DNA of 64,000 bases from Scenedesmus sp. ARA3 (lineage: Eukaryota; Chlorophyta; Chlorophyceae; Sphaeropleales; Scenedesmaceae): assembly GCA_004335835.1 (NCBI GenBank), contig RWJK01001810.1, positions 1-64,000 on the forward strand. The letters run 5' to 3'. The notes under the pieces are model-generated. The model saw only the letters and a list, made by a program, of their open reading frames with translations, made no database searches and was not told the DNA's origin. The translations under genes and the position numbers were made by a program. Shown here piece by piece: positions 35,233-47,337 of this stretch. Positions within the stretch are counted from its first letter, which is position 1; each line of letters starts with the position of its first letter.

Positions 35233-36518
35233 GCAGAAGGTCAGCAGACAGTGGCAGCAGCAGTGTTTGTGGAGGAGGGTGGACTCTCAAGAACTCAATG
35301 GCTGGTTGATCAATTTGTGCATGTTGGCAACGACGTTTGAGTGTGTAACATCCACAAGTTGTTGTGTACGAGTGTGTTCGTCAGGCTGTACATTCAAGGC
35401 AAATGTGAAGTTGGCTGGTGTTCTCCTCCCTTTGCAGTTGCAATGCATCTTACACCTGCGTTGTGTGTGGCCAGCTGGTGAAAGTCCGCCGGACCCCTCA
35501 CCTCACACCCCTGGTAATTAAAAGGGGCAGTGTGCGGGTCAGTTGTGGCGCGTGTTTTCAGAGACGCTTGCTACAGTGCCGTGTACGTTGTGTAATGTGT
35601 TGTGCTGCTTCGTGATGTTGCCTTGTGCACCAGGCATTTGCCGCGAGTTATTAGCAGGTGATCGTTTGATTTCCACACTGTAGCAGCTGTAAATGCGTCC
35701 TTCACTTAGACATGTGTCATCTAGGTCGCGTGCATGTTGACATGCCGATGACCTTCCTGCAGTGCCAGCACGGGAGGAAGGTCACCGGCATGGCATACCA
35801 AGGACCCCGTTGGAAAAGAACCCATCACGAACAGGTCTCAAATCTATGTCGATGTCGAGGATAAGAGGACGGACCCTATCACAGTACAATCCAGACGCAG
35901 GGAGCATCGGGCACAGACCAGACTCCAGCTAGATTCATCGAGCGCCACTGCAGAAGTGGAGGGAGCACAAACGTCTTCCGTAGAAATCACGCTTTACTGC
36001 CCAACTGCAGCGCCCGAGTGTCTGGAGTACGCCGGCTGGTCAGGCATAAAGTGCCAGCTGTGCACCGAGAGCTACAGCCTTCCCGGTTGCTTGTATGTGG
36101 CAGTTAGTCGGGGAAGCGTTACAGGCAGGCTTAGTCCTGGCTGGCGCTTGCTTGATAGCGTACCTGAAGGAAGAGACCAAGAGGTAGGAAGGCTGCCACT
36201 GCTGGCCCTTGTCTGCTACGCAGCTCCACCCCCAGACGCAGCTGCTGCAGCCATGGCCGATAGCAGAAAGAGCACAATGGAGCGCACTTTCACTGCAAGA
36301 ACAAACGTCATGCCGTGGCGCTTGCGAGTTGTGTGCGCTGTTTGTGCTGTGTACACAGGCTGGCGTTTGGCCTGTCGTGCACGTGCCGCATGCTGCAGCA
36401 TCAGCACCACGCACGCAGGTCTCTGGCAAGTGGTGTGTAGCCAGGCAGCGCTTGACAACCAGTCACATGCTAGCCTCCACGCGCAGTAAGCACACTACTT
36501 GCTCCTCTGTTGTTGCAG
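35233..36518 (+). other. MFDX 3' region, hairpin and unassigned 5' part of GTPase gene
   Basis: The MFDX 3' UTR probably ends soon after 35348. A strong hairpin lies at 35741-35792. From about 35795 to 36220 one plus frame stays open without CAG texture and codes a Thr/Ser/Arg-rich stretch (DKRTDPITVQSRRREHRAQT) that I do not recognise. The first exon of the downstream GTPase must lie somewhere before 36519 but I could not fix it. Confidence 0.4.
35741..35792. repeat. Inverted repeat, 18-bp arms
   Basis: CATGCCGATGACCTTCCT (35741-35758) and AGGAAGGTCACCGGCATG (35775-35792) are complementary over 18 positions with one mismatch, around a 16-base loop. It could be a transposon end or a transcribed hairpin. 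Confidence 0.85.
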
Positions 36519-37924
36519 ACACCGACTGGTGCTGCTTGGCACCACTGGCTCTGGCAAATCCACCAGCGGCAACTACCTGCTGTCGCCACAAGCACGCAGC
36601 GTCTTCAAGGTGCAGCACGGCCCGGCGTCAGGCACGGCACGCATTGAGAAAGCAGAATCAGAAAAGTACCCGTGGTGTGTGGTGGACACGCCCGGCATGG
36701 GTGACGTGCCTTCACGCCAGCACGGCCAGACTGACGACGCATATGATGAGGCGTGCAGGAAGCGCCGAGTGCAGATCTTCACAGATATCACCAGCCAGTT
36801 GAATGACCATGGCGGCGTGGTTGTCTACGTGCTGGAGCATGGCCGCCTGACGCCAGAAAAGCAGCGTCACCTGAAGGCAGTCAACCTGGTGCTGCACCGC
36901 TGCTTCACCAGCAGCGTGGTGCTGCTGCTGACCAACGTGCCAGACATGGCAGATATTGAGTACCGCATGCAGGGCAGCGACCTGGCTGCAGTGCGGAACA
37001 TGCAGCTTGATGCGTCCGAGCTGGTGACCGCCAAGTACATGCAGTGGCTCTCTGATGCGCGTGCTGAGGTGGAGGTGCGTGTGCAAGGAGCTGGGGCTGG
37101 GGCTGGGGCTGGGGCTGGGGCTGGGCAGCATGCCAGCAGCTTGCCTCGCTGAAGGCTCGTGCTGTTGCTCTTGTGCACAGCATGCAGTAACCAGCCTGGA
37201 TGGGTGCATGCTGCACGCTGTGCAGCAAGCAGTGCTTGCAGGAACACGCATTGGTAGTGATATTTGTGCAGATGCAAAACACAGTGACACGCTACATTGT
37301 GCCTATCCATCACTTTTTATGCAGCACTTATCCACTGCTCTGCCCTGCCCTGCTTTCTGCGTGCAGCGCCAGTGTGGGCTGCGCTTTGCTGCAGTGCTGG
37401 GAGCCTGCAGGCCCTCAGCCGCCCCTGACCACCCCGCCCACCCGCGGCACCTGCCAGACCAGATGCGCAGCCTGCTGTCGGCAGCGGACAGCAGAGAAAG
37501 AGTGGCGGGCCTGGAGCCTGGCGTGGCAACGAGCTGGACAGATTTCGTCAGAGGCTACTGGGACGACGTCGATTACGCTGAGTATCAGTACGCCCGCATG
37601 CGGCTGACAGAGAAGCACATCAGCCGTTGTGCTGAAGAGCGAGACAGGCGTGCCGAGCAGGTGCAGGTGTGCCGCAAATTCACAGCACCAGTGGCTGTTG
37701 CAGCCTCTGTCGTGGTTGGGTTCATCCCGCCCGTAGTTGCGGCAGCTGCCAAAACAAAGCGGAAAGAGCAGCTGCAGCAAGCTTCAGCTGACATGCAGCG
37801 TTACCAGCAGCAGCTGCGCCAGCAGCGCAGTGAGCTTGAGCAGCGGCTCGGGCCCATGGCCAACAAGAAGCCTCAGCAGCTAAAACAGCATGCAGAGGAG
37901 ATTCAGCGCCTGATTTCTGGTTGA
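36519..37924 (+). CDS. AIG1/GIMAP-like GTPase, copy 1 (5' exon not located)
   Basis: Two exons are certain: 36519-37074 and 37367-37924 (371 codons including the stop). The first begins at an AG acceptor in the middle of a codon, so a short upstream exon is missing from this model. The G domain starts at once: P-loop GTTGSGKST, then VVDTPGMGD (G3) and LTNVPD, where a canonical G4 would be T/N-K-x-D. These fit the AIG1 family of septin-like GTPases, which act in plant stress and animal lymphocyte biology. The second exon is family-specific: a CGLRFAAVLGAC block, a hydrophobic stretch (FTAPVAVAASVVVGFIPPVV), then a Gln-rich amphipathic coiled coil. Its inverted paralog lies at 40400-41837. The intron begins with a GGGGCT hexamer array. 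Confidence 0.85.
37085..37130 (+). repeat. GGGGCT hexamer array in the GTPase copy 1 intron
   Basis: About six units of GGGGCT/CTGGGG lie just after the donor GTGCGTGTGCAAGGAGCT. The same array sits at the same place in copy 2 (41211-41246, minus strand). Confidence 0.9.
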
Positions 37925-40399
37925 AGTACGCATAACCAACAATGGTACTGCTGTTGTGCGTGAAATGGAAAGCTGGCAGTGCTGCATGTCAAGCATAGCA
38001 TGAGTTCATGAAGCCGACCTTCAAGCACGAGCTCAAGTCATGTCTCACTGACGTCCTGCATGCTGTTGCTGAGGCCGCAGCAGCTGTTGTGTGGTTGTAT
38101 GGTGTGGTTACCATGGGATCGCGGGAATAAACAGCGACCACGCGCGGGCGCGCGCGCACGCCCCTGTACACTAGCAAAGATGACGCAGTGGCTCTAGACG
38201 GCCATCCATCAGCACGCTCATGTACATGAAGGTGGATCTGCATGTGCACACATGTCCTCAGGTGCAGCATCATCTGCCAATGAGCCTGTTAGATCAACAG
38301 CTCACAGCCGAAGCCTTTTCACTGGCTGCTGGGCCGGCTGCAGTTGAAATCTGCCACGCATGTCAACTGGTAATCCAGCAGCAAGTAATGTGATGTTGTT
38401 GGGGCAGGGGTGATGGCTGGGCTTACTCCAGATCATGTGGGGCACCGTCCACAATACTACTACTGTGACAGCATGGTGGCTTCTGGGTTTTATATGTTTG
38501 TCACGTTGCATGCTGTGGGTGCGCATGCAGTGCGCAGAAAGAGTGTGGGCTGCTTTGCCCCAAGATCCCAATCGTGATCTGTTCATGCCTTCCGAACTGC
38601 AGTCAGCTCCCAGACTCAGTGGCAGTGTCACAGCTGTTGAGCTAAGGTGCAGTGCGGCCACAAACTGACTTGGTGACACTTGTGCAGCAAGCCGGGATGA
38701 GTCAAAATGGCTGTGCTGGTCGAGGTACATATGCATACAGCGGTGTTGACCAACATGCCGACTGACGGGTTACGCTCGTCACGGTTTGCACTTCAATAAA
38801 CAGGCGTCTCCGCCACACCACGCGCACGCTACATATCGTAGGGGGATTATACCTTATTCTTGAAGTGTTGGCTTGGGGTGTAACCATGTGTTGCATCAAC
38901 GTTGTTACATGTCACCAGCGCAGGGTACTCTTGTCCTTTAGGCCCATCGTCACTCAAGAGGTGACTCAGGCATACCTGAACGACTCAGCTGCACAAGCAC
39001 TGCTGTACACCTCGTGACAGAAAATCACTTGCGTTGCTGTCAAGGTAGTCAAACTCAACGGTGCTATGGCTTAAATGGGAACATGATGATGAAGAAACTC
39101 AATCAGCTCATACTGGCACTGTCACAATGTCACAGTGACACCGAGTTTGCTAGTGCGTCAAACTCTGAATTGAGTCAACAGCACCATGCGCAAGGTCATT
39201 GCTGTGCAGCTGCCTTCTTGTGCAGCTGCCTTCTCATGGTGCTACTAGCTGCAGGGTTTTACAACTCATAATACAGCTGTAGTCAAGGCACCCAACCTTG
39301 ACCATTGTACTGTGCAGCACTGGTGCACCCACTGCGCCATGCGCGGTGTTGCTGCACATGTGTTTGGCAACTTCAGCCAATGCCTGCTGTATCGACCTTA
39401 CCCCACAACAATTTCACGGACGACCAACTGGCACCTGGCCCCCACTGCACCTCAACCAAATCCCACCCAACTCCAGCAGCAAGCTGACGGCAGCTGATAG
39501 AACAGCCACCAATTGAAACCCCAGCAGCTGTTGGGCGGCACACACCGTATGGCACCACACAGTGACCTGTACATGTGGTGAAACATAACACCAATTGGTC
39601 GCGACTTGCTGCAGTGAACAACTGTACAAACCCACGCTGGAAACCCTACGTACGTGCACATCCCCATGCTATAACAGTCGATACCTGATACAAAGCAGGA
39701 TCAACCGACCACGCTGGTGTACATAGACACTGATATTGAGTCTACCGCCAACTTTGGCGAGCCATGCATCAGCATTGCAGCACCCCATGAAACCTCCTGT
39801 ACTGCAGGGAAGTAGTAGCTGACGGCCGCAAGTTGTTATTGCTGCAGATCTTTGCACTGCATGAAACTGCTGTAACAGAAAGCACTGCTCGTGCTTGTGG
39901 CACTAATCCTTATGGGGGTTACCGCGCTGCAGCAGCACATGTGCTGCTGTACAACCTCAAATGATATGCATGCACACCCTGGACTCAACATAAGCTGATC
40001 GTTGCCAGCACTGCTACACAATCAGGACCCAAATTCTATTGCAGGACGCAGCTCAGTTCAACAGCAGATAAACAAGCTGCATCTACCGCAAGCTGTGAAG
40101 GCTGTTATCATGGCCACATGGCCTGCAACATGTGCATGGCAGCTGGCAGCATGGTGTGGTTGGTAGGCTCTGTCTAACCATGGTGCTGGCTGGCCAGCAG
40201 CAGCAGCTGCTGCTGCTGCTGCTGCTGCAAACACAAACAAATCATGCACACTGCAAGCAAACTATGCAGAGAGACACGGATATATGTGATCATTGAGTGA
40301 AATACCATAGCTCACACACCTGCTACATCACCAACGGCACTTCCTTCCACCATCAGCAGCCACCTGGGTGCATGCTATGATGCATGTCAGGCAGGGCAG
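37925..40399. other. Region between convergent GTPase paralogs
   Basis: I see no gene here. A plus-strand TGTAA (38879-38883) and a minus-strand TGTAA (39259-39263) may end the two GTPase transcripts. A CG-alternating patch lies at about 38140-38162, and a short CAG tract at 40197-40227. Frames in the interval are short and have no recognisable domain. Confidence 0.4.
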
Positions 40400-41837
40400 C
40401 TAGCCATACACCAGCCGCTCAATCTCTTCTGCACGCCGCTTCAGCTGCTCAGGCGTCTGGCCCGCCAGCTGGCCCAGCTCCGCGCGCTGCTGCCGCAGGT
40501 CCTCGCGCAGCCTGTCCAGGGTTTTGACTGCCTCACCCTGGGCGTTCTTGTAGCACATCCGGAAGATTGCAGCAGTGCCAGCTGCCGTGGCGCCCGCAGC
40601 GGGCCCCACAGCAGCAAGCGGGCCTAGGAATGCCAGCGCAGCACCAATAGCCACCCCTGCAACCATGCCCACCCGTGCTGTGGCTTTGCAGGCTTCGATC
40701 TGCTGGCTCAGCCACCTCAGGTTGGCGTCTGTGCTTTTGATGCTGGCCATGGTCTGGTTGATTGCTTTGTTCTGTGTCTCGGAGAACATGGCCGCATTCC
40801 AATGACCGATGACGATATCTGTCCAGCTCATGGCCACGCCCCGGTCCAGGCCCACCACTGGCTGCCTGCTGCCCGCTGCCGACAGCAGGCTGCGCATCTG
40901 GTCTGGCAGGTGCCGCGGGTGCGCTGGGTGGTCAGCAGAGGCTGAGGGCTTGCAGGCTCCCAGCACTGCAGCAAAGCGCAGCCCGCAGTGGCGCTGCACG
41001 CAGGGATGGCAGGGCAGGGCAGGGTAGGTCAGAGGTGCTGCGAGATGCAAGGCGTGATTGTCAACATGCTGTAGGCGTGCTTGAACCAACACCATGCACA
41101 CACTGCATGCTACGCAGCAAGCCGCGCGCCACCACAGCAAAACACATGCACGACATGAGAGGGATCTTCAGCAGTAAGGGCTGGCAGTGCTGCGAGCCGG
41201 TGGCATGCTGCCCAGCCCCAGCCCCAGCCCCAGCCCCAGCCCCAGTGCCTTGCACACGCACCTCCACCTCAGCGCGCGCATCAGACAGCCAGTGCATGTA
41301 CTTGACCGCTGCCAGGTGCCGGGGGTCACCCAAAACATCCCGCACTGCAACCACATCGCTGCGCTGCATGCGGTACTCGATGTCTGCCATGTCAGGCACA
41401 TTTGTCAGCAGCAGCACCACACTGCTGGTGAAGCAGCGGTGCAGCACCAGGTTGACCGCCTTCAGGTGACGCTGCTTCTCAGGCGTGAGCCTGCCATGCT
41501 CCAGCACGTAGACAACCATGCCGCCATGGTCGCGCAACTGTCCAGTGACCTGCGTGAAGAACTGCACGCGGCGCTGCTTGCACTCCTCATCATATGCTTC
41601 GTCACTTTGGCCGTACTGGCGCACAGGAACGTCACCCATGCCTGGTGTATCCACCACACACCAGTTATGTAGCACGGATGTTGCCACCTGGATGTCATGG
41701 GTGCAGGAGTTCATGGTGTGCTGCACCCTGAACACGTCGTGTGAACTACCAATCAGGTAGTTGCCGCTGGTGGATTTGCCTGACCCAGTGGTGCCAAGCA
41801 GTACAAGGCGGGGCCCCCGGGGCCCATGCAGCGCCAT
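40400..41837 (-). CDS. AIG1/GIMAP-like GTPase, copy 2
   Basis: Two exons (41837-41262 and 40993-40400) encode 389 aa. The chosen ATG gives MALHGPRGPRLVLLG and leads straight into the P-loop GTTGSGKST (15-23); DTPG is at 63-66. TNVPD (145-149) replaces a normal T/N-K-x-D specificity motif. From VYVLEHGRLTPEKQRHLKAV to DIEYRM the protein is almost identical to copy 1. The second exon shares CGLRFAAVLGAC and HPRHLPDQMRSLLSAA, then diverges into a long Ala/Gly-rich hydrophobic segment (about 305-345), a likely membrane hairpin, and a Gln/Arg/Leu coiled coil ending EEIERLVYG. The pair is tail-to-tail, pointing to an inverted duplication. An in-frame upstream Met at 41894 is possible. Confidence 0.9.
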
Positions 41838-43303
41838 GCTGTTCCTGTTGCAAGCAGAATAGGATGCAGAGGAACAGCCATTATAATTCATCATTCAGCA
41901 CATAGCGCATGCATACTTTCAAGCGAATGCTGTGCCTGTTCACTGGCGAACACTGCACAGCTGTACAGCAGCAGCAGCAGCACACTGTCCTGCCAGGCTG
42001 GGGCTGGCCTGGGGGCGAGACACCAACTGTCCGCAGTACGTTCTGCACGTTTGGTGCAATGATGCCTCCAGTGACAGTTACATGGCTGTAAATAGCAGTC
42101 CTATCTCTGCTGTGCAGTTTTGCTTGCGATGAGTTCGCGACCCAAAATCGCTTGGTGAGGTACTTGCATTCTGCTGAGTTGGCTGCACAGTGTTGAACTA
42201 GGCATACAAAAGCTATTGAACCTCTCACCTCAACGACACCTTGTAACGTACGGGGGCGTGAAGTGCGGCTAGCGTACTCGGTGCCTTTGCTGCTGTACGG
42301 GTAAAGTAGAGAAGTTATACACTGCTCGGTAAACTCAACACAGGGTGATTTTGCCTTAAGTATGCTCCTTGCTGGGCTTCTAATGGCCTGAGCCTGACCT
42401 TCTCTGACGGTGACTATGCAGTGACCTTCCGTCGTGACATGTGTGCATCCACTGGGACTGGCAGGGGTGCGGGAGTCCACAGCCGTTGCAAAGGCCTGCT
42501 GTCGAGATTGTGGAGTTCGCAGCGTAAGGATCCCACGTTTGAAGCGTTTGAGGGCCTGCTTGATGCTGCAGGTGGCCTGCAGGCAGTGGGCTGCAAGGAG
42601 AGGGGTGTCAAGGGCCACTGATGGTGCCCACTGCTGCTGTCACAGCTGAATCTGCTGGAACGTTTGTAAGGAAAACCAAGTTGTTTTTGACGGTAGCTCA
42701 TGGCCCGAGGCTCCCCTGGGTTCAACCCTGTACCTTGCAGATTCATTTGAAGCCCGGCTTCCTTTTAAATATCCCTCTGGGACCTGCAGAGGCTAGGCTA
42801 GACTGCTTGACCGCGTGGCTGGCCCATACGTCGCAGACTTGTCTGACACGCTGCTACAGGAGAAGTTTTGGCCTGCCTGACAAAGGTGCACCAGCTGGAA
42901 ATGTTATAGATTGATAGACTTCATTGAGAAAGAGCATAGCTGATGGTCGTCTCTGCATGATTGGCAGCATGGACAAGGCAGTACATGGCCAGCAGCGCAC
43001 ATTCACATGTGCATACGCGAGAAGTTGCAGGCAGTACATACAGCTAAGCATGATGGGTGATGGAGCACAATCAGGTGCTCTGGTTGTGCAGCGCAGAGCA
43101 TCTGCCACAGGAACGGATCATGGCAGGTTCGGGGCTTGGGTCTGGCAACTTTGAACGTCAGGGTTTTAGGCGTGTTGACAGCAATGCAGGCTCTGTACGC
43201 CCAAGGCCGTAGCTGTAAGCCAATCAATGTCTAGTGTCAGCCAGCCATTGCCAGGACTTCAGGCTCAGTGTGCTGTGCTGGTGCTGCACTGTCTTGCTGC
43301 TGG

Positions 43304-43335
<32 letters not shown>

Positions 43336-43508
43336 CTACTCTAGGCCCACACATCGTCCAGCTTGAACGATTTGGCGCGCGTAACTGGTCAGTCGCCTTT
43401 CTGTGCCTGTCTGTCTCTTTCTGTCGCCGCGCTTGTAGCAGCTGTCGAAGGCGAGCAGCAGTGCCGATGAAGTGAGCAACGAGCCCTAGTTAAGCAGCAG
43501 CAGCCGAT
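41838..43508. other. Upstream region between GTPase copy 2 (-) and DIS3 (+)
   Basis: Both flanking genes start here and point outward. A 245-codon minus-strand frame (42618-41881) lacks any recognisable domain and overlaps the likely GTPase 5' UTR, so I do not call it a gene. CTG tracts lie near 41968-41982 and 43308-43332. Confidence 0.4.
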
Positions 43509-46500
43509 ATGCTGCAAAAGAAGTCTTTCGTAAAGAAGACTAGGGGAGGAAAGGTCGTCAAGGTGCGTTACCTACCTTGTGCTGCATGCTGTGGTGCTGC
43601 TGTGCCTGCTGCTCTGCTGTGCTGACACTGCAGCGTGGCTGCTGGCATCGTAGGTGGTCAGGGAGCACTACCTTCGAGATGACATATGGTGGGCAGACAC
43701 TTAAGCTGCAGCAGCAGAAGTGCTACTGGCATTGTTGGCAACCATGGACACTGACAGGACTCTTTCCAGAGCAGCAGCAGCAGCAGCAGCGGCAGCGGCA
43801 GCAACACCTCAGGCATGTGTGCAGTTGTGCCACAAGTTCCGCAAAGCCTCAGCTTACACTTCTGCACCACATCTGACCTGGCCAACCAGGGCAGCGTTAC
43901 AGCCATTGACCTGGCACACAGCAGCGCAGCATCATGCACCACAACACTCGCACCATGCGCAGCACCTTGAAGCTCAGCTCACTGTGCTGCCAGTTGTGTG
44001 CATCTCGCTGCACCGTGGTCCTGAAACGCCTGATTGACCTGCTGCGCTGCTGCCTGCTGAATGTAAACATAGGAGCGGGTCACCCCTGGACCCTGGTTGT
44101 GACCCCTCAGCCCACAAGCTAGCACCTGATGCTCAACACTACCTGGTCATCGACACCAATGTGGCTCTGCACCAGGTGTGTTACAGCAGCAGAGCAGCAG
44201 AGCAACTGCTGCAACTGCAATAGCAGAGCGTGCAGCTGCTTGGCTCTTTGGCTGTTTGTGGCGAGCAGGCGCAACAACAGCCGCTGCATGGGTGCAGATT
44301 TCTTCAAGACATGTCTCTCCTGCAGGGATGCTACTTTGTCTTTTGTTGCAGTTCCATACTTCTGTTCATTGTGCTGCAGTTTCTGATACATATAGTGTCA
44401 CTGCTGCTGCCGCTGCTGCCTTCAGATGGACTTCCTGGAGCACCCAGCCATCAGCGATGTGGTGGTGTGCAGGACAGTAGTGGAGGAGGTGCGCTTGCAG
44501 GAGGCAACAGCGAGCACTTTCTCACCGGCAATGGCAGCAGCAGACGCGTAAAGCCTGCAGAAATGTGCTGGATGGAGTTTGCTGTTGAACAGCGGAGGAG
44601 CAGCAATAGCATCCACACCGATGGACAAGAGCGTGTACGGACTGTGCAGGGCAGGATTGGAAGCGGCACGCAGGCCAGGTGGCAGGGTTGGACTCACGCA
44701 GTGACAGCAGCAGCAGGCTGCCAGCATGTGCAGCAGACGTGCACCAAACACCAGCAACTTGCATAGACAGTGGTAGTCAGCAGCAACCAGCTGAGGCGTG
44801 CAGTGTGCTGCTGATAGATGCCGCCAGACCAGCCTCCAGCCTGCTTCCTGGCTGGGCTGACTGGGTACGTGGTTGCAGGACAGACACTGCAATGCCACAG
44901 CAGCAGGAGTGCCAAGCTGTTGTCGTGTGGCGCTTCATGGCTGCTTCATTGCTGCAGGTGGAGCACCGCAACAAGGCTGGCGGGCAGCGCCTGAAGAGCC
45001 TCTGCCAGAGCGCCACCAAGCGCTTCTATGTCTTCTCAAATGAGCACCACAAGTGCGTTTTTCAATAACCTGATCATACTCAAATTGCTTTGTATGCGTG
45101 GCTGTGGCGCATCTTCAAGCCTGTGTGTTTGGGGCCAGCAAACATGAGCAGCCCATCATATTTTGAGAGCAGATGAGTTGTGGCGATGGTTGGTCAGCGT
45201 TGTGTTGCACATGCCGAGCATATGTGCTGCCAGCTTGCAGGAGAGGAGTTCCTGCAAGTCATCAGGACAGCAGCAGCTTGCAGGACAGCTGCTGGCTGCT
45301 GTAGCTTCCTCCTACATGCTGCTGCGTCTGCTGGTGCTACATATCTTCTGTCTAAAAACGTTTTGTGTGTATATAACTGCAGGGACACGTACGTGAGGGA
45401 GGAGCCAGGGGAGTCGCCAAATGACCGCAATGACAGGGCTATCCGCGTGGCAGCAAAGTGGTGAGGCACGGCTACATGTGTGCTGCTTCCGCTTGCCGGC
45501 GCTGATGCGATCAACTTGCAACCTTGTTTACACCCGGGTATGGTGAATTCACCTTCATCACCTGCACAGCAGTCAACTTTGGAGGCTATTGTCAGCGTTG
45601 TGACATGTGTCAATCTGCAAGATGGCTTACATTATGGCCGCTGCTGCGCTGCATGTTTGCTGCTGTGCAGGTATGCCGACCGGCTGCCGCAGATGCCCAT
45701 CATCTTGCTCACTAACGATGCAGGCAACCGCGCAGCAGCAGCAGCCATGGGCCTGACAGCCATGAGCCTGGGGCAGTATGTGCGCAACAGGGTTGACGCA
45801 CCAGAGCTGCAGGACCTCGTGGCTCGGCAGGTGAATGAGAGAGCTTGCAGGAGTGGGGTTGGAGGTCACAATAGGCACAATGTGTACATTGTTGTTGGCG
45901 GGTGTTGCCTGTAGCAGGCAGTATGCGCCAGAGCTGCAGGATCTTGTGGCCCGGCAGGTCGTGTGTGTGATGCTTGAAGGAGTAAGTTTGAGGATGTTGC
46001 AGAGCTTTTGTTGCGCTTTTGGTCAAGGGAAAGTGGACTGCTTGGATGGAGACCACAGATGTCACATGTGGCGTCGCTGTTTTTGTGCTTGCAGGAGTTC
46101 ATGGATGAGGATGAGGCAGCGTTAGCAGCAGAGGGCGTAACAACAGCAGCAGCAGGCAGCAGAGGTGGCGCTGCAGGGCCTGGCCCCGGCAGCAGCAGGG
46201 ACGCAGCAGCGGCGGCTGCAGCAGCAGGCGCCAGCGGGCAGCGCAGCAGCAAGCGCAAGCGAGTATATGAGCAGCACCGGCCGATGAGCGACATCAACAC
46301 AGGTGAGCAGGATGGGCTGCTTACCTGCAAGGCATGCTGCTGCAACTGGTGTGAACACAGCAGGGCCTTCTGTGCTTGGTCTACAGCAGCTTTTCGTCAG
46401 TTTTATTATGATGATTCGCGCGCGATGTGCGCTTGCCGCTGCTCGCCAGGTGTTGATAACTTCGCTGGTCGATACCCTGCGCTTGTTGCCGCCTCAGCCG

Positions 46501-47300
46501 CTGTCTGGCCCCATCTCCCTCTTTTGTTGCTGCTGCAGGCATCGCTGCGGGGCGCTACCACCAGGGCGCGCTGCGTGTGAGCCGCTTCAGCCCCTTTGAG
46601 GGCTGGGTGTCCAGCGAGGCGGTGGGCGCAGACATCCTGATCAGCGGGCGCATCGACATGAACAGGGCCATGGACGGTGAGTGCTGACAAGGGCGGAATG
46701 GTTCTTTACGTCGTCAGTGTGGCATCGGCTGGCTTCCTGGGGTAGCCCCTGCAAATCGGCATAATCAGGGCCATGGCCGGCATAATCAGGGCCATGGCCG
46801 TCGAGGGTGGCAGGGGCTTGATAGAGGAGACTCATGGTGTTTCTGAGGCTGCGAAGTAGCTTGCTATGCGCGCTGGGTGTCCAGCGAGGCGGTGGGGCCA
46901 GACATCCTCATCAGCGGCCGCATCGACATGAACAGGGCCATGGACGGTGAGGGGCACGAACTTAGCTCCTTCTAAGGCCATTTGCCAAGTCGTGCTGCCA
47001 GCAGCATCTTGTGGCTCTTGGGTTGAGGGAGTGGCTACACAGCAAGTGCGTTGCTAGCAGGACATGGCGCGTAGCTCAAGTCCTTGGTGTTGCAATGCAC
47101 CTGCTGCATGCTGGATGTTGCCAAGACGTGCTGCCAGCGGCATCTTGTGGCGGGTGAAGCGAGTTGCTACACAGCGAGTGTGTTGCTGGCAGGGTGGGCG
47201 TGTGGCACAGGTTGACAACATGACACGTTGCATCTGCTGCAAGTGAAAGCGCGTGAAGGCACCCTGAGTAAGTGGTCACACCTTGAGTAAGCCGCCGCCG

Positions 47301-47337
<37 letters not shown>

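Noticed and set aside
38140..38165. Alternating CG stretch as a regulatory element
   Set aside because: It is a short low-complexity patch with no gene start near it.
41881..42618. 245-codon open frame on the minus strand upstream of GTPase copy 2, ending in NDEL
   Set aside because: No recognisable domain, irregular composition, and it overlaps the likely 5' UTR and promoter. The ER-retention-like ending is probably chance.
42700..42740. Second B-box-like sequence (GGGTTCAACCC)
   Set aside because: No A box, no cloverleaf, no A-tail and no flanking duplications were found.
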